Below, in pieces: positions 54,334 to 62,926 of a stretch of 64,000 bases of DNA (position 1 is the stretch's first letter; every line of letters starts with the position of its first letter). The notes beneath the pieces were generated by a model that was not told the DNA's origin, searched no databases, and saw only the letters and a list, made by a program, of their open reading frames with translations. The position numbers were made by a program, and so were the translations under genes. This stretch comes from UBA5359 sp002410925 [NCBI: bacterium UBP13_UBA5359]. GTDB lineage: Bacteria > UBP13 > UBA5359. The DNA is taken from assembly GCA_002410925.1 (NCBI GenBank), contig DHPR01000033.1:369364-433363 (forward strand). Reading direction: 5' to 3'.

Positions 54334-56718
54334 CTACTTCTTTTCTCCCGATAAACCCTTCTGAGGTTGTATGGGCAAAATAGCTTTAGCCTTATCGGTT
54401 ATAACCGACACATCCTCATCGCTCTTAAGTATGCGCGGCGTAAGAAAGACCATCAACTCACTTTTCCGGTCAGCCCACTGACTGGATTTAAAGAGATTGC
54501 CGATTAACGGCAGTTCGGACAATATCGGTACGGCATTGTTAATGCGCTCACGGTTGTTCTTGATTATTCCACCGATAACTATCGTCTGGCCATCTCTGAC
54601 CGTTACCTTCGTCTGAGCTTCCCGACTGGCGATTATAGGCGCATTCAGCCTGCTATCGCGCCCCACAATCTCATTTATAGTCTGGTGCACCTCCATGGCG
54701 ATAACATCACTGGCTCCATTGACATGCGGCGTAACCGTCAGCGCTATAGCCACATTCTTAAATTCTACGGTACGCCTTATATAGCCGCCCTCAGTCTCTG
54801 TTTCGCTGGAGACAAACGGCTCATCCTGGCCGATACTAATTCTGGCCTCAACGTTGTCGGCCGTAGTAATGGTAGGTGTAGAGAGCACTTTAACGTCGGT
54901 CCTGGTCTTCAGAGCATGCAGAAGTGCCTGAATATTATCACTGACGATACTATATTTGAAACCGGTAGATTCCTTTGCTAAACTGAAATCAGCGCCGCCT
55001 TCCTGAGTTCGGCCGGAAGGGCTGACGGGATTGGTCCAGGACCATTCAAGGCCGAATTTGGTATTGTCATCAAGCGTTACATCGACAATAGCAACCTCTA
55101 CAAAGACCTGCGTTGTTCTCATATCGAGCTTTTCAATCAGATTCTCGATAACAGAGAAAGAATTCGGTGGGCCTGTAACTAAAAGGGAGTTCGTCTTGGT
55201 TTCGGCCACCACAGTAATATTCTTCAGCTGAGCCAGAGGACCATCTGATGTCTGAGCGCTGTTAAAGAGCGTGAAGAGATAGTTTCTTGAGCTGCTTGGA
55301 GCGCTTGCCCTGCCCTGAAAAAGATTATTCAGAGTAGTTGCCAGCTCTGATGCCGTGGCATATTTCAGCGCAAAATGCCGGGTTATTTCGCTGAGAACCT
55401 TAGGAGCATCAAGCTCTTTTATCATCGTTTCAAAAGCCTTCATATTCTGCTCTGTAGCCGTCACCACAACCGAGTTGGTCCGAACATCAGCCACTATCGT
55501 ATTGCGCTTCAATCCGGCATAACCGGACGCGGGCGCATTGCCTCCCATCACCGCTCCGCCAAAGGTATTCTGATTACGGCGCTGTGGCAAATTACCGCTG
55601 CCGGCGCTCTGTGTTGCCTGCTCAAAGAGAAGACTCAATTGATTCGCCACAGTGCCGGCATCGGCATATTGCAGCGGAAAGACCCTGGCCTTGACCTCAG
55701 GCTCGGTATCCACATCCAGCTTTTTCACCATCTCCATAACCAACTTCACCCGCTCCTTGGAGGCCGATACAATCAGGCTGTTGGTGCGCTCATCGGCAGC
55801 AATACGAAGCTCCCCTTTGAGGCTGATAAGGCCGTCATTCCCTTGTAATTGCACCTGCACTTGGCCTGCCTGCTGTTGCTGGCGGCTGGGACTCATCTGT
55901 GTAATATTGGCAGGAGTATCCTGCTTGCTCTGAAATATTTTTGCCACTGTGTCGGCCAGGCTGGAAGCGCTGGCATACCGACATGTGTATATCTCGACAT
56001 CGAGAATATCGGAGTTATCCTTATCCAGTTCCTTGATTATGGCGGCGATACGGCGCACATTGCCGGCTGTATCGGTAACGATTACGGTATTGGTAGAGGA
56101 AATAGCCGTAAGGCTGGCCTGATTATCGGATACCAGCGGCTTCAATTCATCTTTTAGTTTTACAGCATTAACAAAATCCAGCGGTATGACCTGCGTTACC
56201 ATGCTGTCTCCGGCAGCCATCTGCTGCGGGTCCTTGCCTGCTCTTACATCCGTATTATCGGCAACCGCCTTTTGTAAAGGAACAACACGTATCACTTTGC
56301 TGCCCGGGCCGCCTACCATAGTATAACCGCGAACTTTGAGAACAGCATTAACAACTTCATAAGCTTCGGCCAAGGTTATATCTTTCATGCTGACAATGGT
56401 AATATTGCCTGAGATATCCGGATCAGCAACAATAGGCGTTCTGCTGACAGTACTCAAATACTTCAATACGCTGCCGATATCCGCTTTATCAAAGCTCATG
56501 GATATGCGTGAAGCGAACCGATCGGATTGCCTGTTTTCTGAAGAGATATCCTTTCCAATCCCGCCCGCCGGCCGAACTCTGTCGCCTCTTTGAGCAGCAG
56601 GCGGCACCAATGTCGATATAGGTGTATCTGCATCCTCCGCCGCTATCGCTATCCATGGATAAGCAGCAAAAAAACCAAACGAGCAAAGTATTAAAAGCAA
56701 TCCCATTCTTGAACGCAT
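54334..56718 (-). CDS. gspD: type II secretion outer-membrane secretin GspD
   Basis: About 794 residues. Signal peptide, N0 domain (SMSFDKADIGSVLKYLS), N1-N3 repeats (each around a TNSLIVSA-, TNSVVVTA- or TNSLLVTG-like strand), then the secretin core with LSTPTITTADNVEARISIG and VTVRDGQTIVIGGIIKNNRE, PLIGNLFKSS. It forms the multimeric gate. ATG 56718 is preferred over an upstream GTG at 56835 that would add 39 very basic residues before the signal peptide. Last T2SS gene in the transcript. Confidence 0.95.
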   Translation of the reverse strand: MRSRMGLLLILCSFGFFAAYPWIAIAAEDADTPISTLVPPAAQRGDRVRPAGGIGKDISSENRQSDRFASRISMSFDKADIGSVLKYLSTVSRTPIVADPDISGNITIVSMKDITLAEAYEVVNAVLKVRGYTMVGGPGSKVIRVVPLQKAVADNTDVRAGKDPQQMAAGDSMVTQVIPLDFVNAVKLKDELKPLVSDNQASLTAISSTNTVIVTDTAGNVRRIAAIIKELDKDNSDILDVEIYTCRYASASSLADTVAKIFQSKQDTPANITQMSPSRQQQQAGQVQVQLQGNDGLISLKGELRIAADERTNSLIVSASKERVKLVMEMVKKLDVDTEPEVKARVFPLQYADAGTVANQLSLLFEQATQSAGSGNLPQRRNQNTFGGAVMGGNAPASGYAGLKRNTIVADVRTNSVVVTATEQNMKAFETMIKELDAPKVLSEITRHFALKYATASELATTLNNLFQGRASAPSSSRNYLFTLFNSAQTSDGPLAQLKNITVVAETKTNSLLVTGPPNSFSVIENLIEKLDMRTTQVFVEVAIVDVTLDDNTKFGLEWSWTNPVSPSGRTQEGGADFSLAKESTGFKYSIVSDNIQALLHALKTRTDVKVLSTPTITTADNVEARISIGQDEPFVSSETETEGGYIRRTVEFKNVAIALTVTPHVNGASDVIAMEVHQTINEIVGRDSRLNAPIIASREAQTKVTVRDGQTIVIGGIIKNNRERINNAVPILSELPLIGNLFKSSQWADRKSELMVFLTPRILKSDEDVSVITDKAKAILPIQPQKGLSGEKK

Positions 56719-56794
56719 ATTCTTTTCTTCCTTCCTTTTTGGCCTCTTGATTGAATAAATTATATGCTTGCCTTTCTTTTTGCGCTTCCTCTTG

Positions 56795-57670
56795 CTATCT
56801 GGAGCCGGAAGAAGCATTTTCAGTGCTCCCTGCACCGCCCCTTCTCCTGTCTATAAATCGGCGCCGCATATTTTCATAGCGTCTGCTATTAACAGGATCA
56901 CCTTCCGATGGCCTGTATAGGCCGTCGGACTGACCGGCGCCAGAGGATTGATCCCGGGTAGAAGATCGGTCTGCTGCACTTGCAGACACTGCCCGTCCGG
57001 CACCGGAGACAGCATCGGACTTGTTATCACCCAGCCCCAGCCTCACTTGAGCGCCATCTTTCTCCAATAATACATATCGTTCACCGATCTCCGCCAGCCG
57101 TAAGCCGAAAGCCTCTTCTCCCTGTGCCACAAAGCTTGTTTCCGAGGTTGATAAGTTTTCCAGCAGAGCACGCTTCTCACCTCTGCTTTCCACCACACCG
57201 GTAAAAGCGACCTTCTTACCGGCATCACTGGCGGGAGCATCTTCTGTCCCTGTCCTCTGTGCAGAGGAGGTTCCGGATGATGCCGGATCAGGCAAAATAA
57301 GTGCGGCCAGATCCAAAGCGGCGGTATCAGCTCTTTCGGATGCCTTCCCCGACTTTGAGCTATCGGCTGCATTTGTCGCCGTACCTGCAGACATAAATAA
57401 ATTTCTTCGGGGTATTATTGCATAGTCGGCAAAGTTCTCACCAGGCTTTGCCAAGCTTTTTCCTGTAGCTTTATTGCCGGCAAGAGGTCTCGCAGCTGAA
57501 GTGCTATCCGTATATCTGCCTGTATCGCTGACAGAGTTTACGGGTATGCGGCTTAGGAAACTCTTTATCCATATAATGGCCGCCAGAAAGGCCAGCAAGA
57601 GGGAGGCTATGGCTATTCCTGCAACAAAAGGACTTATTTCTACTGATTTCAACCGTTCAATAATATTCAT
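56795..57670 (-). CDS. GspC/PilP-like inner-membrane protein
   Basis: 291 residues. One membrane helix near residues 15-38, a Ser/Ala/Gly-rich linker, then a small beta domain about 150-215 (FTGVVESRGEKRALLEN, FGLRLAEIGERYVLLEKDG) like the homology region of GspC or PilP. That domain docks the inner-membrane platform onto the N0 domain of GspD. The C-terminal 80 residues are low complexity and Arg-rich, with no PDZ. It overlaps gspM by four bases and precedes gspD, supporting the assignment. Confidence 0.75.
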   Translation of the reverse strand: MNIIERLKSVEISPFVAGIAIASLLLAFLAAIIWIKSFLSRIPVNSVSDTGRYTDSTSAARPLAGNKATGKSLAKPGENFADYAIIPRRNLFMSAGTATNAADSSKSGKASERADTAALDLAALILPDPASSGTSSAQRTGTEDAPASDAGKKVAFTGVVESRGEKRALLENLSTSETSFVAQGEEAFGLRLAEIGERYVLLEKDGAQVRLGLGDNKSDAVSGAGRAVSASAADRSSTRDQSSGAGQSDGLYRPSEGDPVNSRRYENMRRRFIDRRRGGAGSTENASSGSR

Positions 57671-58257
57671 CTCTCTCCATCCCCCTTATCTGCAAAAATA
57701 TTCTTGCTCTGCTTCAGCGAAAAGGATGCCACGGTTATCTCCACTCTCAGCAGTTCAGAGATGCCCTTATCGTAATCATTGGAGAGGCGAATATCCATCC
57801 TTTCTATGGCAAGAAGATGCTTGCCTCGTTCCATTTTAAATAGAATCCTGGTCAGATCATCAAGACTACATTCCAGGCTGACCTTCATGGGAAGACGAGA
57901 TATACCCTCTTTCACGGTTGCCTGTCCCGGCCGAAGAGTGGTTACGACGCAACCCTGTGATTCAATAATGGCCGTTACTCTTTTAATTACAGCCGAGACA
58001 TCATCTTCACGGACGAAGGCATCGGCCCTGGCAATGCCCAGGCTGGAGGATAGATCAGCATACTCATCGGCATTAAGCCTTAAAGCTTGAAGACGCCGTA
58101 CCATATCTGACGACTCTTTCCTTGAGAAACCCAATTCTTTGGTTACACGCAACAAAGAGACTCTTTGGCCTATAGCGCCAACAAACATGGCTGCAACTAG
58201 CAGACCCATAAAAACAGCAGCTGCGAAAGATGGACGTCGTTTAAAAATATCAATCAT
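57667..58257 (-). CDS. GspM/PilO-like inner-membrane protein
   Basis: 196 residues: cytoplasmic tip, one membrane helix (about 12-30), a helical stretch and a ferredoxin-like fold (ITAIIESQGCVVTTLRPG-type segment, then SLECSLDDLTRILFKMERG and LLRVEITVASF). This is the plan of GspM/PilO, which pairs with GspL/PilN. Overlaps both neighbours by four bases. Confidence 0.75.
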   Translation of the reverse strand: MIDIFKRRPSFAAAVFMGLLVAAMFVGAIGQRVSLLRVTKELGFSRKESSDMVRRLQALRLNADEYADLSSSLGIARADAFVREDDVSAVIKRVTAIIESQGCVVTTLRPGQATVKEGISRLPMKVSLECSLDDLTRILFKMERGKHLLAIERMDIRLSNDYDKGISELLRVEITVASFSLKQSKNIFADKGDGER

Positions 58258-59756
58258 TGTACCGTAATCCCTGTTTTTTGGCCATTACCCATTTGTTTGT
58301 CAACGGACAATCCGCCTTTCTTCTTTATCCAGGAACAGGTTATTCTGAAATCATAACCTGCCTGCGTATCAGCTCGTTCCTTGTTGGAGTAATCGAGCAC
58401 CACGTTATCGAAAAGAGCTGTTTCCCAGAGCCTTCCTACTGCGGTGGCTATGGCCGAGTTGCTATCTCCTTTTCCTGCAATGCTCAAGGACTTCTCTTTC
58501 TCATATGACAACTCTACCAGCCATATGTCGGGCGGCATCTTCAGGCTGAGCAGGCGCAGCAATTCAAGCGAGCTTTTCTGCCAGCTCCTTATATCATTAA
58601 TCTGCTGCCTTAGTTTATCAGAAGGGATGCCTTCAGCCCCTCCCTCTTGTCGTATGGCACGCTTAATCTCTTGTAAATGCATCTTTGTTTTCTGTAATTC
58701 AGCTGATTTGGCAGACAGAGAGCTATACCCGCTCATGAGAAAAAATGCCAGCAATAGCACGGCAACCCCTAACCCCAACAAAATAATATTAGTTCGACGG
58801 CGTATGATCCGCTCTTCAATCCTGTGCTCCGGCAACAGGTTAATAGCTTCTTTGCCGTCAAGGCCCATCAGCGCCAACCCGGTAGCAACAGCAAAAGCAG
58901 CTGGATTGGCGGTATCCTCCTTGATGCTCATGGCGGGGATATTCATGCCATGCCATGGGTCGCCCGGTACAACCTCCATCATTGATATTTCTGACAGTTT
59001 ACGGCATATTTCACAGATAGAAGCCTCTTCGCCAACCGCCACAGCTTTAACAGGGATAAGAGCGCTTCCGGATGCCGCCAACGAAAAGATGGAACGCTTC
59101 ATCTTGGCGGCCGTCTTTTTCAACAACACCTCCTCGGCATCATCTCGTTCATTATCCCGCCTTACGTTGCTTACATGCACAATGCTTCCCTGCCAGGCAA
59201 TGCCTATGCTGATCCATTCACGCCGAATATCCAATATCATGACCGACTCTGCAGCATTGCCTACGCTCCTGGCAGCGGCGGCCATAGCAAACGTAACCAT
59301 ATCGGGCGCCAAATGTGCTGCTTCGGCCATTGCTACCGCTTCATCGGCGGCTTCATGTCTGATGCCGGCGATTAGAACCGATTGCTCCCCCTCCGCTATC
59401 GGATAGTTACAGATGCCATACCCCCAGGCCATATCGGCCAGAGGCAACGGCATCTGTAATTCGGCTTCATAGCGTACCATACCGGCAAGCTCAGCTTTGG
59501 CCGCTTTTGGCAACTTCACCAGCTTAAGGACACAGTCCTCTGTAGGCAAACCACAGATAATACGCCCTGATGTAATGCCGGCTTCAAAGATAAAGCACCT
59601 CAATGCAGTGGAAATATCACCTTCGCCGGGATCAAGGAAAGTAGCATGTGCAACCTCATATCCGCCGGCGCAGGACCGCAGTTCCACAATTCGGATGCGT
59701 TCGCCCTCCATATCTATCCCCAAACTAGTTCTGCTTATCAACATCTGCGCTATCAC
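58254..59756 (-). CDS. GspL-like protein (PilM-like actin fold fused to PilN-like domain)
   Basis: 500 residues. The cytoplasmic part (1-340) has an actin-like fold start (SLGIDMEGERIRIVEL) and repeated ASKHA-type segments as in PilM or GspL; a membrane helix lies near 345-365 (LGLGVAVLLLAFFLMS); the periplasmic remainder is PilN-like (LLRLLSLKMPPDIWLVELSYEKEKS). It links the assembly ATPase GspE to the pseudopilus platform. GTG 59756 overlaps the gspK stop; ATG 59744 is an alternative. Confidence 0.82.
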   Translation of the reverse strand: MIAQMLISRTSLGIDMEGERIRIVELRSCAGGYEVAHATFLDPGEGDISTALRCFIFEAGITSGRIICGLPTEDCVLKLVKLPKAAKAELAGMVRYEAELQMPLPLADMAWGYGICNYPIAEGEQSVLIAGIRHEAADEAVAMAEAAHLAPDMVTFAMAAAARSVGNAAESVMILDIRREWISIGIAWQGSIVHVSNVRRDNERDDAEEVLLKKTAAKMKRSIFSLAASGSALIPVKAVAVGEEASICEICRKLSEISMMEVVPGDPWHGMNIPAMSIKEDTANPAAFAVATGLALMGLDGKEAINLLPEHRIEERIIRRRTNIILLGLGVAVLLLAFFLMSGYSSLSAKSAELQKTKMHLQEIKRAIRQEGGAEGIPSDKLRQQINDIRSWQKSSLELLRLLSLKMPPDIWLVELSYEKEKSLSIAGKGDSNSAIATAVGRLWETALFDNVVLDYSNKERADTQAGYDFRITCSWIKKKGGLSVDKQMGNGQKTGITVQ

Positions 59757-60910
59757 TCCTGCCAGTAAAGTATTCTTGGTGTTCCGGCATTCATATCAAC
59801 CACACAGGTTATGATGAACGGCCTACCCTCGCGTATAAATCCGGAAGCCGTAAGTCTGTAAACAGATGATCTGGCCGTAAGCAATGGTGCGATCTCACGA
59901 AAAACGGCCATGGGAAGATCACTTATATTCAGAAGAGCGCCTACATCAGCAAAGGGCCCGTTCTCGGTACGATAGGCAGTAATCCTCTCAGCCATAGCTT
60001 CATCCAGACCGGGTATTGCAGCCAGTACTGCAGCAGAGGCTGTGTTTATACTGATCAACCCCTCTATCTCTTCTGCATTGGAGATGGTCAAACGATCATA
60101 TATACCCTTTATATCTTCTCTGGAAAGCTCTGCCACACCCACTATATCAGCAACCTCTCTAAGATTTCCGGCACTAATAAACTGCATAAGAGCATTAATC
60201 TTGCTGTCATCCAATATATCACTGAGCAATGTCGTGAGCGTATTTCTCTCAGCAGCCAATATATTCACCCTTTTTTGTCCAGCAGCATTCATATTGCGAT
60301 CACGCGAATATACGGTGAAGATCTCGATAGGCACTAACCCTGCTGTATTATTAGCAGAGGAGGAGAGCCTTTCCGATATCCCTTTTATTAAATGCAATTC
60401 GCTTACGGTCAATAACGAGGCGTTGCGAGCACGATAAGGCCTTTCCAATGCGGAGTAATATTCTGTTTCAGCTCCCGATGCTCGCTGAATATCATCAGCA
60501 TCGCGCCAATCAATAATAGAATCCGCTGCCTCGCTATCGCCAAAGATATTCTCCAGCATTTCGGCAGATGCAGTATTAACGTTCACTCTGCCGGACTCAT
60601 CCTTTATTACTATGGTAAAACCGGCTTCTCCCATATCCAGCTCAAGCTCTTCAGAGGTAAGGACCAATCCTTTCTCCCCTTCGGCCAAAAGAGATAACCT
60701 TAAATCATCAGTCTCTTTCAATCTTAACAGAACCGCCTCCGTAGCAGCCCGAGCCGCCCAGCGGCACTTGATACGCTCAGTGTAATTTCTGGCAATTCGT
60801 ACCTCCGTACGTGCCGTAAGGCCCAAACCAGCAGCCAGAATAGTCAATGCTGCCAGCACCCAAAGTGTTACAACCAGAGCCGATCCCCGACGCTGATGCA
60901 CCCGAATCAT
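59753..60910 (-). CDS. gspK: type II secretion minor pseudopilin GspK
   Basis: 385 residues. Prepilin-like leader ending RRG before SALVVTLWVLAALTILA; it lacks the Glu at position 5, as usual for tip pseudopilin GspK. The body has the large inserted domain with helix-hairpin-helix segments (VNTASAEMLENIFG, LISINTASAAVLAAIPGLDEAMAERI). GspK caps the pseudopilus with GspI and GspJ. Overlaps gspJ and gspL by four bases. Confidence 0.93.
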   Translation of the reverse strand: MIRVHQRRGSALVVTLWVLAALTILAAGLGLTARTEVRIARNYTERIKCRWAARAATEAVLLRLKETDDLRLSLLAEGEKGLVLTSEELELDMGEAGFTIVIKDESGRVNVNTASAEMLENIFGDSEAADSIIDWRDADDIQRASGAETEYYSALERPYRARNASLLTVSELHLIKGISERLSSSANNTAGLVPIEIFTVYSRDRNMNAAGQKRVNILAAERNTLTTLLSDILDDSKINALMQFISAGNLREVADIVGVAELSREDIKGIYDRLTISNAEEIEGLISINTASAAVLAAIPGLDEAMAERITAYRTENGPFADVGALLNISDLPMAVFREIAPLLTARSSVYRLTASGFIREGRPFIITCVVDMNAGTPRILYWQE

Positions 60911-61617
60911 GGTAAAAGCACCTCTGATCTTTCGCCGGATACAATCACAGCCGGATTGAAGGTAGAGGCCGTCACAACGGGCACAGCGCCATCTTTGGAT
61001 CTGAGCGCTAATTCTATACGCACGGCTGCCGGCAATCTGCTTTGATCAGCCCACTCATCAAGCCATTCATCGGCATCACGATCGTAGTAACGGCAGTTGA
61101 AGCCTACTACCTTATTGGAAAGTAATACTGTCTCCGCTCCCTCTTCAGCCTGATCTTTCCCGAGAAGGCTCAATCCCGGCTTAAAATCCTCTATCATAAA
61201 CAGCCCCAGAGGATGGCCGCCGTCATCCCGCTCCATATAGTAAGTCACACGACAAAGACCGCCCCCCGGCTGTGCTTCCATCATTGCTTGGCGGCTCATA
61301 GTTGTAAAGGTCAGTTTGTCAAACTGCAGATCATTCCAGCCGTCAGAGCTATCCTCGCCTACCAGCCCATCATCTCCATCCGTATCCGGCGGACAGGCAC
61401 TATGCAACCCAGCCCCGATCCTATCCAGCAGTATACGCCCGGTTTGAGATATATCCGCTCTCTCTTCCAGCCCGGATGCACTGGTTCCGGCGGCACGAAA
61501 TGCCCCGTATACAGCTCCCATAATCAGTATCAACATAACGGCGGCCACCATGGTCTCTATCAGAGTAAAGCCCGAAGTCTGAAAAAGAGCCCTCTTATGC
61601 CTTATTACACCTCTCAT
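60907..61617 (-). CDS. gspJ: type II secretion minor pseudopilin GspJ
   Basis: 236 residues. Class III leader cleaved before FTLIETMVAAVMLILIM with Glu at position 5; the rest is a pseudopilin beta-rich body (ILLDRIGAGLHSACPP, CRVTYYMERDDGG). Overlaps gspI and gspK by four bases each (ATGA). Confidence 0.9.
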   Translation of the reverse strand: MRGVIRHKRALFQTSGFTLIETMVAAVMLILIMGAVYGAFRAAGTSASGLEERADISQTGRILLDRIGAGLHSACPPDTDGDDGLVGEDSSDGWNDLQFDKLTFTTMSRQAMMEAQPGGGLCRVTYYMERDDGGHPLGLFMIEDFKPGLSLLGKDQAEEGAETVLLSNKVVGFNCRYYDRDADEWLDEWADQSRLPAAVRIELALRSKDGAVPVVTASTFNPAVIVSGERSEVLLP

Positions 61618-62000
61618 TGGCTGGCAGCCTCCGCCGTTCGGCTGCTGCCGGCAAAGCAGATAACCATCTCATACGCCTGATGCCGCCCGCGCCCACGCTT
61701 CTCTACCGATATTTCCGCTCGCCGCAAGCCTGTTGCATTGGTACTAAGATCTGCATTCCAGAAATAATCCGGTGCATTATCGCCAAAATCGCCGGATACC
61801 GGCCCATCACCGATGTCCGAACGCCGCTCAAGATCAGAGGCTACCTGATGTGCCAATATAGCTGCCCGGGAATAATCCTCCGCCAGCCTTGCCGAAACAA
61901 GTCCCGACGAGAAGACCTTTAACACAGCCGCTATACCTATAGCCAGCAATGCTACCGCCACAATCATTTCCAGCATAGAAAAGCCTTTTTTACTCTTCAT
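61614..62000 (-). CDS. gspI: type II secretion minor pseudopilin GspI
   Basis: 128 residues. Short leader MKSKKG before FSMLEMIVAVALLAIGIAAV with Glu 5. Short body typical of GspI. Overlaps gspH by 11 bases. Confidence 0.9.
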   Translation of the reverse strand: MKSKKGFSMLEMIVAVALLAIGIAAVLKVFSSGLVSARLAEDYSRAAILAHQVASDLERRSDIGDGPVSGDFGDNAPDYFWNADLSTNATGLRRAEISVEKRGRGRHQAYEMVICFAGSSRTAEAASQ

Positions 62001-62508
62001 CTTCAGCCTGTAAAACCTCGCAGCGCCCTGTTACGGCATCCACGGCAACAGTTCTGGTTCTGCCGTAATCATCGCCAATTCTAATAAGAGCATTCTCTGT
62101 CTGGCCCAGCTCCGTAAATCTTATCCAGTTCTCGTCCCCACCCGGCTTTCTCACAACCAACACAGTAATGTTGTTCGGCAGCCGACGGAAGCGCCCTGCA
62201 GGAGCGGTAACCGGCCTGATAGCATCCTCTCCCCTGTCATCAGCAGTAATTTCCTCCACATGGACACCCTTCCCATCGTTAGCGAAAATTACTCGTGTAT
62301 CTGTGCGCTCAGTTACAGCATGACTCCTAGCATACTTCAGAGCAGCCATTATCGTTCGGCAGCCTGTACGCAGTCTGGCATCACGCAGGGCCGGTCCTAA
62401 GGAAAGAATCATCATGCCGCTGATTATAGCCATCATTGCCAGAACTACCAGCAACTCGACCATGGTAAAGCCCGTCTCTTTATTTATCCCAATTGGTGAT
62501 ATCGGCAT
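61990..62508 (-). CDS. gspH: type II secretion minor pseudopilin GspH
   Basis: About 172 residues. Leader ending KETG before FTMVELLVVLAMMAIISGM with Glu 5; body includes RLRTGCRTIMAALKYARSHAV as in GspH. The start is uncertain: all candidate ATGs (62538, 62535, 62508) lie inside gspG; 62508 gives the most usual leader length (13). Confidence 0.85.
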   Translation of the reverse strand: MPISPIGINKETGFTMVELLVVLAMMAIISGMMILSLGPALRDARLRTGCRTIMAALKYARSHAVTERTDTRVIFANDGKGVHVEEITADDRGEDAIRPVTAPAGRFRRLPNNITVLVVRKPGGDENWIRFTELGQTENALIRIGDDYGRTRTVAVDAVTGRCEVLQAEDEE

Positions 62509-62923
62509 CGGCGCCGCTGCCACCCTCTCTGCCATCATGTCCCATCGAACTTAAATCGTAGGAATCAGCATTATTATTGCCGGGGCATTCATAGATATAC
62601 TCTCTGCCCCATGGATCAGCCGGTATGCTCTTTTTGACATATGGTCCGTTCCAACCGCTTGCATCGCTCTGCGGTTTGATACGTAAAGCTTCCAGCCCCT
62701 CGTCCGTGGAGGGGTATCTGCCTGTATGCAGATAAAACTGATCCAAAGCATTCCCTATACTCTCTATATCGCTTACTGCTTTGGCATACCTGGCCTCCTC
62801 CACACGCTTGACCACCACTATAGTGACTACACCGGCCAGCAGAACAAGAATAACCATAACCACCAGCAGCTCCAGCAATGTAAAGCCTCTTCTGTTTTTA
62901 TCTCTCCTTCGGATATTTTTCAC
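62480..62923 (-). CDS. gspG: type II secretion major pseudopilin GspG
   Basis: 147 residues. Leader with many Arg/Lys before FTLLELLVVMVILVLLAGV; body conserved: ALDQFYLHTGRYPSTDEGLEAL, GPYVKKSIPADPWGREY, and the C-terminal GADADITNWD calcium-site region. It forms the pseudopilus shaft. Starts three bases after the gspF stop. Confidence 0.96.
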   Translation of the reverse strand: MKNIRRRDKNRRGFTLLELLVVMVILVLLAGVVTIVVVKRVEEARYAKAVSDIESIGNALDQFYLHTGRYPSTDEGLEALRIKPQSDASGWNGPYVKKSIPADPWGREYIYECPGNNNADSYDLSSMGHDGREGGSGADADITNWDK

Positions 62924-62926
62924 TCT

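Noticed and set aside
58444-59406. 320-residue open frame antisense to gspL
   Set aside because: Ser/Ala/Ile-rich, no motif; opposite a gene with clear GspL features and operon context.
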